From contig JACRHL010000020.1 in assembly GCA_016212085.1 (NCBI GenBank), positions 1 to 64,000 on the forward strand: a stretch of 64,000 nt of DNA, given 5' to 3'. This stretch comes from Nitrospirota bacterium (GTDB lineage Bacteria > Nitrospirota > JACRHL01). The notes under the pieces were generated by a model. It made no database searches and was not told the origin of the DNA. It was given only the letters and a program-made list of their open reading frames with translations. Of the stretch, positions 30,461 through 38,987 are shown piece after piece. Numbering within the stretch: position 1 is the stretch's first letter; the number at the start of each line of letters is the position of its first letter. The position numbers and the translations under genes were made by a program.

Positions 30461-31585
30461 TCAGGGGTTCAGGATTTTCGAGTGGTTCTTCACCTGGGGG
30501 CGGATGTGGCGCCCGCAGATCTCGCTGAGGATGCGCTCCATGGCCTCGGTGAAGTCGAAGATGGGGCGGGTGGTGAGCGTCTTGTAGAGGGTCACGTCGT
30601 CCACGTAGATCTCGAGGATCGCCTTCTCGGTGTTGAAGTGGTGCGGGATCAGGTTGCCCGGGTTGAACGGGGCGAACTGCTCGTCCGCGTGCAGGCGGCC
30701 GATGATGCGGTCCCACAACAGCTCGAAGCTGTGCAGGTCGAGGTTGGCGTAGAACTGGTCGATCATGGCGCTGGCGTGCGCGCCCAGCCCGGCGTGGATG
30801 TTGGAGTAGAGATCGATGTAGTGGGGCAGGGTGTCGCTGCGGATGATGTTCACGGAGTGGAAGTTGTCGTAGGCGGGGGAGCGGTAGCGGTTGACGTACT
30901 GCACCTCCTGCACCTCGGCCAGGTCCAGGTTGCCATCGGGGCCGGTCTGGGCCTCGATGATGTCGCCGTTGAACACCACCAGCGGAAACACGGTGTAAAA
31001 GCGCTTCTCGTTGCGGGCGATGCGCCGGTTGCGGTAGAAGTCCAGCTCCGACATCTGCGCCTTGATGACGCCGAAGATGGCATTGTAGATGGTGTTGGTG
31101 GCGACGGCCCGGAAGAAGCTGGCCCCGGCGCCCTCGCGGTCGTCGGTGATCTCGGCGAAGGTGTAGGCCTTGCGCGGAAAGTTGAACAGGTCGATCTGCT
31201 CCCGCTCCGCCATGCCGTTCAGCAGGACGTTCGGGCTCAGGTAGCGCCCCACCTCCTCGATCTCGTTGTGGTAGTAGAGCGGGGCGGTGTGCATGTTGAT
31301 ATCGCCCGAATAGCCGCCCTTGGTGAAGAACACCCACTTGTTCTTGCTGCTCTGCTTGGCCTCGATGACCACCACGGTGATGTAGGCGGTTTCGTCGCGG
31401 ATCTCGGTGATCTTGTAGGCCACCAGGTCGATCTCGCGGCCCTTGTTGTCGTCGCGGTCGATATAGAACTTGTTGGGGATGATCATCCACCCCTTGCCCT
31501 CGAACAGGGCGCCGATCTGGTGCTCGAAGAGGTGGCCCGTCTTGCTCAGGGCACGCTTGATCTTATCGAGGTCGCCGGTATTCAT
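30461..31585 (-). CDS. uncharacterised protein with PD-(D/E)XK nuclease-like N-terminus
   Basis: A 374-residue soluble protein. The N-terminal part reads like a PD-(D/E)XK endonuclease core: a conserved-looking helix FEHQIGALFEGKGW (Glu21), then REIDLVAYK (Asp53), then VVVIEAKQSSK (Glu75, Lys77), giving D-X21-ExK. The rest has no motif I recognise. No methyltransferase or specificity gene is adjacent, so a classic restriction system is not evident. The nuclease call is inference from the motif. It has its own promoter and lies beside a short inverted-repeat element, which hints at acquisition. Confidence 0.7.
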   Translation of the reverse strand: MNTGDLDKIKRALSKTGHLFEHQIGALFEGKGWMIIPNKFYIDRDDNKGREIDLVAYKITEIRDETAYITVVVIEAKQSSKNKWVFFTKGGYSGDINMHTAPLYYHNEIEEVGRYLSPNVLLNGMAEREQIDLFNFPRKAYTFAEITDDREGAGASFFRAVATNTIYNAIFGVIKAQMSELDFYRNRRIARNEKRFYTVFPLVVFNGDIIEAQTGPDGNLDLAEVQEVQYVNRYRSPAYDNFHSVNIIRSDTLPHYIDLYSNIHAGLGAHASAMIDQFYANLDLHSFELLWDRIIGRLHADEQFAPFNPGNLIPHHFNTEKAILEIYVDDVTLYKTLTTRPIFDFTEAMERILSEICGRHIRPQVKNHSKILNP

Positions 31586-31601
31586 GGGGAGTGGTGGGGG
31601 C

Positions 31602-31630
31602 AGTATATGGGCACCTCCGGGGTTCGTCAA
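31602..31630 (-). promoter_or_regulatory. promoter of the PD-(D/E)XK-like gene
   Basis: On the minus strand TTGACG (31630-31625), a 17-nt spacer and TATACT (31607-31602). The ATG at 31585 lies 16 nt after the -10, giving a very short leader. Confidence 0.65.
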
Positions 31631-31659
31631 ACGGGTGCCTGGGCCCGGACCGGGGCATG

Positions 31660-31804
31660 TGGGCACCTCTATTAACCGTCGCGAGCGGTCCGAGTGCAAA
31701 GCGGACGGAGCGGAGAACCCGAGACATATCTTGGTGATAGGCGAGGGTTCGAGCACCGCCCAACGCAGCAATTGGAGCGCGCGGCAGGTTAATAGAGGTG
31801 CCCA
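31660..31804. repeat. 145-bp element with perfect 18-bp terminal inverted repeats
   Basis: TGGGCACCTCTATTAACC (31660-31677) is exactly complementary to GGTTAATAGAGGTGCCCA (31787-31804). The interior has a further stem pairing GAACCC with GGGTTC. A partial third copy of the end, GGGCACCTC, lies at 31609-31617. It has no coding capacity that I trust and fills most of the gap between the nuclease-like gene and the NHL gene. A non-autonomous mobile element or a structured RNA are both possible. Confidence 0.7.
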
Positions 31805-31861
31805 TGTGGCCCCCCGATGAATGTAGCATAAGGCCATTTCCATGGAAGGGGAGGGCTTCCC

Positions 31862-32995
31862 ATGAGCGCAACCCGCTGCCTGTTCGCCGTTGCCGCCGTG
31901 GCCCTGGCCGTGGGGGGCGGCTGGGCGGGCCCGGCGGCGGACCCGGCCGTGGACCGGCCGTGGGGGGTGGCCCCCTTCGCCGGCGAGGGCGTTGCCGGGT
32001 TCCGCGACGGGCCCCGCGAGGCGGCCCGCTTCAACTGGCCCACCGCCGTGGCGGTGACACCGGACTGGAGCGTGTACGTGGCCGACTTCGGCAACCACCG
32101 CATCCGCCGGGTCGACCCCGGGGGGCGGGTGACCACCCTGGCCGGATCGGGGGCGGACGGCTTTGCGGATGGCACGGGCCCGGCTGCCGCCTTCTCCGGC
32201 CCCAACGGCCTGGCCCTTGGGCCGGACGGCGCCCTGTACGTGGCCGACGCGGGCAACGCCCGCATCCGCCGCGTGGCCCTGGACGGTGCCGTGACCACCG
32301 TGGCCGGCGACGGCGTGCGCGGCGTGCGCGACGGGCCGGCGGCCCGGGCGCGCTTCGTCTACCCCACCGGTCTCGCCTTCGACCGGAAGGGCCTGCTGTA
32401 TGTGGTGGACCGCTGGGCCAACAACGTGCGCGTGGTCACGCCGGAGGGGGTGGTGGGCACCCTGGCGGGGGATGGCACGCCGGCCCTGCGCGACGGGCCC
32501 GGCCCGGTGGCGCGCTTCAACAACCCCCTGGCGGCGGTGTGGGACACGCACTGGGGGCTGGTGGTGGCGGATTCCGGCAACCACGCCCTGCGCCGCGTCG
32601 GGCCCGACGCGGTGGTCACCACCCTGGCGGGCGGGCCCGAGCCGGGCACCATGGACGGCCCCGCCGATGTGGCCGCCTTCGCCTGGAACACGGGGCTGGT
32701 GGGCGACGGGGAGGGCGGCTTCTTCGTGAGCGACGCCCACAACCACCGCATCCGCCACATGAGCCACGGGCGCGACGTGTCCACCGTGGCGGGAACGGGC
32801 GTCGCCGGGGAGCGCGACGGCCCGGCGGAGGTGGCCAGCTTTCGCTTCATCACCGGCATCGCCCGCGACCTGGCGGGCAACCTGCTGGTGGCCGATTCCG
32901 GCGCCCACCGCATCCGCCGGGTGGTGCGGGGCGACGCCCAGGTGGTGCGGGCGGGGCCGGGAATCGCCGTTGCGGCCCCCCTGGCCGATGATTGA
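31862..32995 (+). CDS. NHL-repeat beta-propeller protein, probably exported
   Basis: A 377-residue protein made of about six NHL-type blades. Each repeat carries variations of YVADFGNHRIRRV followed by TTLAGSGADGFADGTG. The N-terminus has a hydrophobic stretch (LFAVAAVALAVGGGWAG) consistent with a signal peptide. Such propellers are binding scaffolds in the periplasm or cell surface; the ligand is unknown. AAGGGGAGGG precedes the ATG. Confidence 0.85.
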   Translation: MSATRCLFAVAAVALAVGGGWAGPAADPAVDRPWGVAPFAGEGVAGFRDGPREAARFNWPTAVAVTPDWSVYVADFGNHRIRRVDPGGRVTTLAGSGADGFADGTGPAAAFSGPNGLALGPDGALYVADAGNARIRRVALDGAVTTVAGDGVRGVRDGPAARARFVYPTGLAFDRKGLLYVVDRWANNVRVVTPEGVVGTLAGDGTPALRDGPGPVARFNNPLAAVWDTHWGLVVADSGNHALRRVGPDAVVTTLAGGPEPGTMDGPADVAAFAWNTGLVGDGEGGFFVSDAHNHRIRHMSHGRDVSTVAGTGVAGERDGPAEVASFRFITGIARDLAGNLLVADSGAHRIRRVVRGDAQVVRAGPGIAVAAPLADD

Positions 32996-33067
32996 AGGCA
33001 GCCGGGTCCGTCCGCTACTGGGAGGTGGCGGATTCGGGGCATCCGGGCGCCCGCGCACCCCATCCGA

Positions 33068-33631
33068 TCAGAATTCGATGCCCTTCTGCGCCTTGATGCC
33101 CTGCTGGTAGGGGTGCTTGACCGCCACCATCTCGGTGACCAGGTCGGCGGCGTCGATCAGCGCCTGGGGCGGGTTGCGGCCGGTGAGCACCAGGTGCAGG
33201 TCGGCGGGTTTTCGGGCGATGAAGTCCAGCACCTCCTGGAGCGGAAAGTAGTCGTAGGACAGCACGTACAGCAGTTCGTCCAGGATCAGCATGCGGCAGC
33301 CGCCGGCCGCCACCTTGTCCATGGCCAGTTGCCACCCCGCGCGCACGCGGCGCATGTCGGCCTCCCGGTCCCGGGTGTCCCAGGTGAAACCGTCGCCCAT
33401 GGGGTGGATCTCGAACAGCTCGCCCAGCAGCGGGGCCGCGTGGTGCTCGCCGCACTGCCACTTGCCCTTGATGAACTGCACCATGCACACCCTCATGCCG
33501 TGCCCCACGGCGCGCAGGGCCAGCCCCAGGGCGGCGGTGGTCTTGCCCTTGCCGGCGCCGGTGTGCAGGATCACCAGGCCGTCCTTGCGGCGGCGGGCGG
33601 CGGGCGGCGCCTGCTGGGGCGATTCGGGCAC
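33068..33631 (-). CDS. cobO: cob(I)yrinic acid a,c-diamide adenosyltransferase
   Basis: Adds the adenosyl group to corrinoids (CobO/BtuR/CobA family). The 187-residue product has the P-loop HTGAGKGKTTAALGLALRA, the FIKGKWQCGE segment, ILDELLYVLSYD and the C-terminal HPYQQGIKAQKGIEF. It begins with GTG 8 nt after cobJ and is the last gene of the minus-strand SDR-uspA-cobJ-cobO group. Confidence 0.95.
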   Translation of the reverse strand: MPESPQQAPPAARRRKDGLVILHTGAGKGKTTAALGLALRAVGHGMRVCMVQFIKGKWQCGEHHAAPLLGELFEIHPMGDGFTWDTRDREADMRRVRAGWQLAMDKVAAGGCRMLILDELLYVLSYDYFPLQEVLDFIARKPADLHLVLTGRNPPQALIDAADLVTEMVAVKHPYQQGIKAQKGIEF

Positions 33632-33639
33632 GGCCCGGA

Positions 33640-34476
33640 TCAGCCGGACAGGCCGGAGGAGAGGGAGCGGCCCGGCGTCTCGCCGGCGCGCACGGCGCCG
33701 GTCTCCAGGTCGTACTTGTTGCTGTAGCCGCGCGGGGTGACCATCAACCCCTCGAAGGTGAAGGTGTTGGAATTGCCGATCAGCACGGTGGTGAGCATGC
33801 CGATCTTGTGGTCGAGCATGCCTTGCAGGTCGGTGAGCACGATGTCCTGCCGGTCGCGGTAGGCGCTCTTCACCAGGGCCACCGGCGTGTCCGCCTTGCG
33901 GCAGGCCAGGAAGATGTCGCGCGCGCGGACGATCTGCTCGGTGCGGCGGCCGCTCTTGGGGTTGTACAGGGCCACCACGAAGTCGCTCTCCGCCGCCGCC
34001 TTCAGGCGTTTTTCGATCACCGCCCAGGGGGTGAGCAGGTCCGACAGGGAGATGGACGCGAAGTCGTGGGTGAGCGGCGCCCCCACCAGCGCGGCGCAGG
34101 CGGACAGGGCGGTGACGCCGGGGATCACCTCCACCGCCACGTCGCCCTGGGGGTGCCAGCCGGCGGCCCTCAGCACCTCGTAGGTGGGGCCGGCCATGCC
34201 GTAGATGCCCACGTCGCCGCTGGAGATCAGCGCCACGGCCTTGCCCTTTCGGGCCAGTTCCAGGGCCGTCTCGCAGCGGTCCAGCTCCTCGGTCATGCCC
34301 TTCTCGATGACCTCCTTGCCCGCCAGCAGGTGCTGCACCAGCTCGATGTAGGTGCTGTAGCCGATCACCACGTCCGCCTCGCGGATGGCCTGGTGGGCGC
34401 GGAAGGTCAAATGGTCCGGGTGGCCGGGGCCGAAGCCCACCAGCAGGATGCGGCCGGGGGTGTGCGGGGTCAACAT
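33640..34476 (-). CDS. cobJ: precorrin-3B C17-methyltransferase
   Basis: CobJ/CbiH contracts and methylates the corrin ring in cobalamin synthesis. The 278-residue tetrapyrrole methylase has GFGPGHPDHLT near the N-terminus, ISSGDVGIYGMAG, the EVIPGVTALSACAALVGAPL loop and LYNPKSGRRTEQ. ATG 34476 is backed by GGGAG upstream. Other cobalamin ring genes are not in the window. Confidence 0.94.
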   Translation of the reverse strand: MLTPHTPGRILLVGFGPGHPDHLTFRAHQAIREADVVIGYSTYIELVQHLLAGKEVIEKGMTEELDRCETALELARKGKAVALISSGDVGIYGMAGPTYEVLRAAGWHPQGDVAVEVIPGVTALSACAALVGAPLTHDFASISLSDLLTPWAVIEKRLKAAAESDFVVALYNPKSGRRTEQIVRARDIFLACRKADTPVALVKSAYRDRQDIVLTDLQGMLDHKIGMLTTVLIGNSNTFTFEGLMVTPRGYSNKYDLETGAVRAGETPGRSLSSGLSG

Positions 34477-34487
34477 GGCTGCTCCCG

Positions 34488-34940
34488 CTATGGCATCTTG
34501 AATTCGTGGCCGGGCATGCGCACGGAGAGCACCGGGCACGGGGCCTTGCGCACCACCTTCTCGGCGATGCTGCCCAGCAGCACGTGCTCCAGGGCGGTGC
34601 GGCCGTGGGTGCCGATGATGATCAGGTCGCTGTCGTCCTCGCGCGCGGCGCGGCAGATCTCCTTGACCGGATCGCCTTGCAGCACCTCGCCGGTGACGGC
34701 GAACGGCGCCTCGGCCAATTCGTCCAGCAGCTTGTCCATCATCTCCCGCAGGGAGTGCAGCACCGACTCGTACTGGGTGCTGCTGTCGACGCCGAAGTCC
34801 ACCACGTAGGAGAACAACTGCGCCACGTGGATGACGTGCAGGTGCGCCCCGTACTGGCTGGCCAGCGACACGGCGTAACGCTGGGCGTGGGCGGCATGGT
34901 CCGAAAAGTCGGTGGGAAACAGGATGCGTTCGAATTTCAT
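34488..34940 (-). CDS. universal stress protein (UspA family)
   Basis: A 150-residue UspA-like protein. The ATP-binding pattern G-x2-G-x9-G-S appears in IIIGTHGRTALEHVLLGSIAEKV, so it is probably the nucleotide-binding subtype. The N-terminus RILFPTDFSDHAAHAQRYA is canonical. It lies 11 nt before cobJ and 22 nt after the SDR gene, on the same strand. Confidence 0.92.
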   Translation of the reverse strand: MKFERILFPTDFSDHAAHAQRYAVSLASQYGAHLHVIHVAQLFSYVVDFGVDSSTQYESVLHSLREMMDKLLDELAEAPFAVTGEVLQGDPVKEICRAAREDDSDLIIIGTHGRTALEHVLLGSIAEKVVRKAPCPVLSVRMPGHEFKMP

Positions 34941-34962
34941 GGATACCTCGCTTGGTTTCCCT

Positions 34963-35697
34963 TCAGGTTGCCGCCACTTCCAGCGGGATGATCGTGCCGC
35001 TCTCCGGGGCGTCCCCGGTGAGCAGTTCCAGCACCCGCTCCGCCACCACCCTGGGGGCGAGCATGGGCGTGCCGTCCACGTCCAGCATAGCGCGCAGGGC
35101 GGCGGTGTCCACGATGTCGGGGCAGAGGGCGTGCACGGTGATGCCGAAATCCGCCAGCTCCGCCGCCCACGACTGGGTGAGCGACACGAGCGCCGCCTTC
35201 GACGCGCAATAGGCCGACAGGAACGGTGCCCCGCCCAGCCCCGCCATGGCGGCGATGTTGACGATGTGGCCGCGCCGGTTCCGCATCATCTCCTCCACCA
35301 GCGCGCGGGTGACCAGGAACGGCCCGCCCACGTTGGTGCCCAGGGTCTCGGTGAACCGGGCCACATCGGCGCCGAGCAGCTGGTCCATGTGCATGACGCC
35401 GGCGTTGTTGACGATGATATCGATGCGCATGAAGTACTTGAGCAGCTTCTCGGCCATGTTCTGCACGCTGGGCGGCTTGGTCACGTCCAGCTCGATGGGC
35501 AGCGCCTTCACGTGGTGGGCCTTGACCAGTTCCTTGGCGAGCGCCTCCGAGCGGTGCAGGGTGCGCGAGCCCACCGCCACGTTGCAGCCGGCCCCGGCCA
35601 GGGCGTGGGCGATGGCCAGGCCGATGCCCTGGGAGGCCCCGGTGACCAGGGCCACCTGGCCGGCCAGCGGGCGGTTGTCGGATCGGGATCGGGGCAC
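34963..35697 (-). CDS. short-chain dehydrogenase/reductase
   Basis: Classical SDR: cofactor loop TGASQGIG, NNAG, catalytic tetrad parts in the HIVNIAA and YCASK segments. Note that the usual catalytic Ser two turns before Tyr is not obvious in IAAMAGLGGAPFLSAYCASK; S in LSAYCASK is too close, so activity may differ. GTG 35697 is chosen; an upstream TTG at 35727 is also in frame, and a TATAGT -10 box sits at 35747-35742. FabG-like, but the substrate is unknown. Confidence 0.85.
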   Translation of the reverse strand: MPRSRSDNRPLAGQVALVTGASQGIGLAIAHALAGAGCNVAVGSRTLHRSEALAKELVKAHHVKALPIELDVTKPPSVQNMAEKLLKYFMRIDIIVNNAGVMHMDQLLGADVARFTETLGTNVGGPFLVTRALVEEMMRNRRGHIVNIAAMAGLGGAPFLSAYCASKAALVSLTQSWAAELADFGITVHALCPDIVDTAALRAMLDVDGTPMLAPRVVAERVLELLTGDAPESGTIIPLEVAAT

Positions 35698-35807
35698 GGC
35701 TGTTCGCGTGGGTCGGGGTGATCTCAAACGGGGTGCCCTAGACTATAAGCCCGCGCGGGAAGGGCGCGCAACACGGCGCGGGGCGCCCGGCCGGATCGTG
35801 CCGCGCC

Positions 35808-35837
35808 TTGACAGAGGGGGGGGCAGGTCACTAGATT
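35808..35837 (+). promoter_or_regulatory. promoter of hemL
   Basis: TTGACA at 35808-35813, an 18-nt spacer and TAGATT at 35832-35837; hemL starts 34 nt after the -10. Confidence 0.75.
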
Positions 35838-35871
35838 CGCCCCTCCCTCATCCCCCTTTTGTGGATCCGGC

Positions 35872-37155
35872 ATGAACCATTCCATCTCCCAGGCCCTTTT
35901 CGAACGCGCCCAGCGGGTGCTGCCCGGCGGCGTCGACAGCCCGGTGCGCGCCTACCGCTCCGTGGGCGGCACGCCGCCGTTCGTGGCGCGCGCCGATGGG
36001 GCGCGCGTGTTCGACGCGGACGGCAACGCCTACATCGACTACGTGGGTTCCTGGGGGCCGATGATCCTGGGCCACAACCACCCGGCGGTGCGCGCGCGCC
36101 TGGCGGCGGCGCTGGAGAACGGCACCAGCTTCGGCGCCCCCACGGAGCTGGAGATCCAGCTCGCCGAGGCGGTCATCGGCGCGCTGCCGTCCATCCAGAT
36201 GGTGCGCTTCGTCAGCTCCGGCACCGAGGCCACCATGAGCGCCCTGCGGCTGGCGCGGGGCTTCACCGGGCGCGACCTGATCGTCAAGTTCGAGGGGTGC
36301 TACCACGGCCATGCGGACGCCCTGCTGGTGAAGGCCGGCTCCGGCGCCGCCACCCTGGGCGTGCCCGACTCCGCCGGGGTGCCGGCGGACGTGGCCCGCG
36401 CCACCCTGACCGCCCCCTACAACGACCTGGACGCGGTCCGGACGCTGTTCGCCGCCCAGGGCGACCGCATCGCCTGCGTGATCGTGGAGCCGGTGGCCGG
36501 CAACATGGGGCTGGTGACGCCCGCCGCCGGTTTCCTGGAGGGGCTGCGCGAGGTCACCGCCCGCCACGGCGCCCTGCTCATCTTCGACGAGGTGATGACC
36601 GGCTTCCGCGTGGCCTACGGCGGCTACCAGGCCCTGTGCGGCGTGACGCCGGACCTGACCACCCTGGGCAAGGTGATCGGCGGCGGCCTGCCGGTGGGCG
36701 CCTTCGGCGGCCGCGCCGACGTGATGCGCCACGTGGCGCCGCTGGGGCCCGTGTATCAGGCGGGCACCCTGTCCGGCAACCCGCTGGCCATGACCGCGGG
36801 CCTGGCCACCCTGGAGGCGCTCCGCGCCCCCGGCGTGTACGACCGGCTGGAGGCCCTGGGGGCGCGCCTGGGGGCGGGCCTGGCCCGGGCGGCGGCGGAC
36901 GCGGGCATCCCCGTCACCCTGCCGCGCCAGGGGGCCATGGGCTGCATGTACTTTGCCGACCGCCCGGTGCGCAACTATGCCGATGCCACCCGCTGCGACG
37001 TTGGCCGCTTCCGGCGCTATTTCCACGGCATGCTGGAGCGCGGCGTGTGGCTGGCGCCGTCCCAGTTCGAGGCGGGCTTCGTGTCGCTGGCGCACTCGGA
37101 CGCGGACATCGACGCCACCGTGGCCCGCGCGGCGGAGGTGATGCGCACCCTGTAG
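35872..37155 (+). CDS. hemL: glutamate-1-semialdehyde 2,1-aminomutase
   Basis: HemL makes 5-aminolevulinate from glutamate-1-semialdehyde in the C5 heme pathway. The 427-residue PLP enzyme has the cofactor lysine in [18 protein letters not shown], the class III signature [17 protein letters not shown], and the N-terminal [15 protein letters not shown]. It has its own promoter and is followed by a strong bidirectional terminator. Confidence 0.97.
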   Translation: MNHSISQALFERAQRVLPGGVDSPVRAYRSVGGTPPFVARADGARVFDADGNAYIDYVGSWGPMILGHNHPAVRARLAAALENGTSFGAPTELEIQLAEAVIGALPSIQMVRFVSSGTEATMSALRLARGFTGRDLIVKFEGCYHGHADALLVKAGSGAATLGVPDSAGVPADVARATLTAPYNDLDAVRTLFAAQGDRIACVIVEPVAGNMGLVTPAAGFLEGLREVTARHGALLIFDEVMTGFRVAYGGYQALCGVTPDLTTLGKVIGGGLPVGAFGGRADVMRHVAPLGPVYQAGTLSGNPLAMTAGLATLEALRAPGVYDRLEALGARLGAGLARAAADAGIPVTLPRQGAMGCMYFADRPVRNYADATRCDVGRFRRYFHGMLERGVWLAPSQFEAGFVSLAHSDADIDATVARAAEVMRTL

Positions 37156-37176
37156 CGGCGGATCTGGCTGGGCAAC

Positions 37177-37217
37177 AAAAAAGGGCGCGCCCCGTGCACC
37201 GGGGCGCGCCCTTTTTT
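37177..37217. terminator. bidirectional Rho-independent terminator between hemL and speE
   Basis: An 18-bp perfect stem, AAAAAAGGGCGCGCCCCG pairing with CGGGGCGCGCCCTTTTTT around a 5-nt loop. The A and T tracts serve both hemL and speE, which converge here. Confidence 0.95.
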
Positions 37218-37237
37218 GTGCGCGCAAAAAAACGCCG

Positions 37238-38200
37238 TCAGCCGCGCACGATCCTCAGCTCGTCCGTGTCCTCGGTGAGGGCGGTGATGGGGTCGAAGCG
37301 GTCGATCTGGTCCAGGTGGATCGGTTCCGCCGGCTGGGCCAGCAGCCGCCGCACGAAGTTGGACTGCGCATAGGCGGCCCGGTGGGTGTCGCCATTGTAG
37401 ACCTGCAAGTCCGTCAGGCCGCGCCGTTGCACCCGCGCGTCCACCTCCGCGGCCGACAGGGCGCGCGGGTCGATGGTTTGCGAGGCATTGCAGAACGACC
37501 ACAGGGTGCCGTACAGCGGCACGTACTGGAACAGGGGGTGCACCTGGGCGTAGGCGGCGCGCAGGTTGGCCACCAGCTGGGCGAACAGCGCCTTGCGGGT
37601 GATGGCGTTCTCCACGTGCTGCACGTGGATGCCCGTGTCGCCCAGCAGGGTGGCGATGGCCCGGTAATACTCCACCGTGTACAGCGGCCGGCTGGGGCCG
37701 ATGGGGTCGGTGAGGTCAAGGATCACCACGTCGAAGCGCTCGCCGCGGTCGGCGGCGCGCATGACGTAGTCGAAGCCGTCGCCGATGACCAGCTTCATGC
37801 GCGGGTCGTCGAAGGCGCCCCGGTGGATCTCCGCCAGGTGCTCCTTGGAGAAGGTGACCACCTGCTCGTCCAGCTCCACCATCACCAGCTCGGTGACCGT
37901 GTTGTGCTTGAGCGCCTCCTCGGCCATGCCGCCGTCGCCGGCGCCGACGATGAGCACCCGCCTGGGGTCGGGGTGGGCGATCATGGCCGGGTGGACCATC
38001 ATCTCGTGGTAGAAGTACTCGTCTCCCACCGAGGTCTGGAACACGTTGTCGAGGCGCAGGGCCTTGCCAAACTGCGCGCAGTCGAACAATTCGATTTTCT
38101 GGAACGGCGTCTGCCCCTCGTGGAGCAGGCGGGTGGCGCGGACGAAGTGGCCGAAATCCTTGGTGAGGGACTCGATCAGGTAGCGCTCTCCCCCGCTCAC
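37238..38200 (-). CDS. speE: spermidine synthase
   Basis: Transfers aminopropyl from decarboxylated SAM to putrescine. The 320-residue enzyme shows GDEYFYHEMMVHPAM, VLIVGAGDGGMAEE, VELDEQVV and the catalytic ILDLTDPIGPSRPLY. The GTG start overlaps the speD stop by 4 nt, so speD supplies its co-substrate from the same transcript. It is somewhat longer than E. coli SpeE. Confidence 0.95.
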   Translation of the reverse strand: MSGGERYLIESLTKDFGHFVRATRLLHEGQTPFQKIELFDCAQFGKALRLDNVFQTSVGDEYFYHEMMVHPAMIAHPDPRRVLIVGAGDGGMAEEALKHNTVTELVMVELDEQVVTFSKEHLAEIHRGAFDDPRMKLVIGDGFDYVMRAADRGERFDVVILDLTDPIGPSRPLYTVEYYRAIATLLGDTGIHVQHVENAITRKALFAQLVANLRAAYAQVHPLFQYVPLYGTLWSFCNASQTIDPRALSAAEVDARVQRRGLTDLQVYNGDTHRAAYAQSNFVRRLLAQPAEPIHLDQIDRFDPITALTEDTDELRIVRG

Positions 38201-38595
38201 CGGTTCACTTCCTGCACGCGGGCGTCCTCGGGCTGGAACAGGGCGATCAGGCGGCTGGCCAGGTTGCGGGCCTTGGCGGTGTTGTCGGAGCTGTAGTTGC
38301 ACACAAACACGTCGAGGGAGACGTAGCCGTGCTCGGGCCAGGTGTGCAGGGCCATGTGCGACTCGGCCAGCACCACGGTGCCGGTCACCCCCCCCTCGCC
38401 GGGGAACTGGTGAAACATGCGGCCCACGTCGAACAGGCCGGCCTCGCGCACGTATTCAACGCACGTTCGTTCCAGACGTTCCCCGTTGGTCATCTCGTCA
38501 AGCGCCTGGCAACCGTACAGGTCGGCGATGACGTGGATGCCGGTGACAGCGCGACGACCCGCAGGGTCGGGGGCGGAAACCTCGGGAGCGTGCAT
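38197..38595 (-). CDS. speD: S-adenosylmethionine decarboxylase proenzyme
   Basis: The 132-residue product is the small prokaryotic class, which cleaves itself to form a pyruvoyl group. The processing serine is in LAESHMALHTWPEHGY; the acid/base cysteine is probably in FVCNYSS. A minus-strand -10-like TATAGT (38671-38666) is about 70 bp upstream. It is co-transcribed with speE. Confidence 0.93.
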   Translation of the reverse strand: MHAPEVSAPDPAGRRAVTGIHVIADLYGCQALDEMTNGERLERTCVEYVREAGLFDVGRMFHQFPGEGGVTGTVVLAESHMALHTWPEHGYVSLDVFVCNYSSDNTAKARNLASRLIALFQPEDARVQEVNR

Positions 38596-38987
38596 GGCAG
38601 GTACCCTTCATTCAAGAAACGGAAGGCAACGAGTGATACATGAGCCCTTTTTAGGGAAGCGAAGAACTATATCGGAAAACGGGTGGCGCCGCACTACTTT
38701 TTTTGCGATGGGCACAGATATTGCCCTTGTTGAACGGATTGGTCGCAACAAAGACAAAAGCGCAAGTTTTATGACGGAATGCGCATGACGACGCCCTTTC
38801 GGTGCGCTGGGTCCGATCTGGGGCGTCGCCGCTCAACTTCTTGTTTATCCGGGTTTTTTTTGATATTCCGGCGAGATGTCGCGCATGGCATGGGGGTTGC
38901 TAGTCATCGGAGCGCCAGCGTCTGCCGAAGGGTTCGGGGCGCGGTACCACGCAAACCATCTCTCGAGTGAATTGAAAGGAAGCAGCG
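38596..38987. other. 392-bp intergenic region, relatively AT-rich
   Basis: Divergent regulatory region between speD and an outer-membrane protein gene. Its base composition is visibly more AT-rich than its surroundings, with tracts such as TTTTTTTT near 38862. It holds a TATAGT box for speD and a sigma-54-type promoter at 38886-38901. The AT-rich stretch could hold activator or IHF sites, but I cannot name one. Confidence 0.6.
38886..38901 (+). promoter_or_regulatory. sigma-54 (RpoN) type -24/-12 promoter
   Basis: TGGCATGGGGGTTGCT fits the consensus TGGCACG-N4-TTGCW with one change; GG and GC are exactly 12 bp apart. The start would be near 38912, about 75 nt before the ATG of the outer-membrane protein gene. 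Confidence 0.6.

Noticed and set aside
31660-31804. tRNA-like GGGTTCGAGC motif
   Set aside because: No acceptor or anticodon arms surround it; it belongs to the inverted-repeat element.
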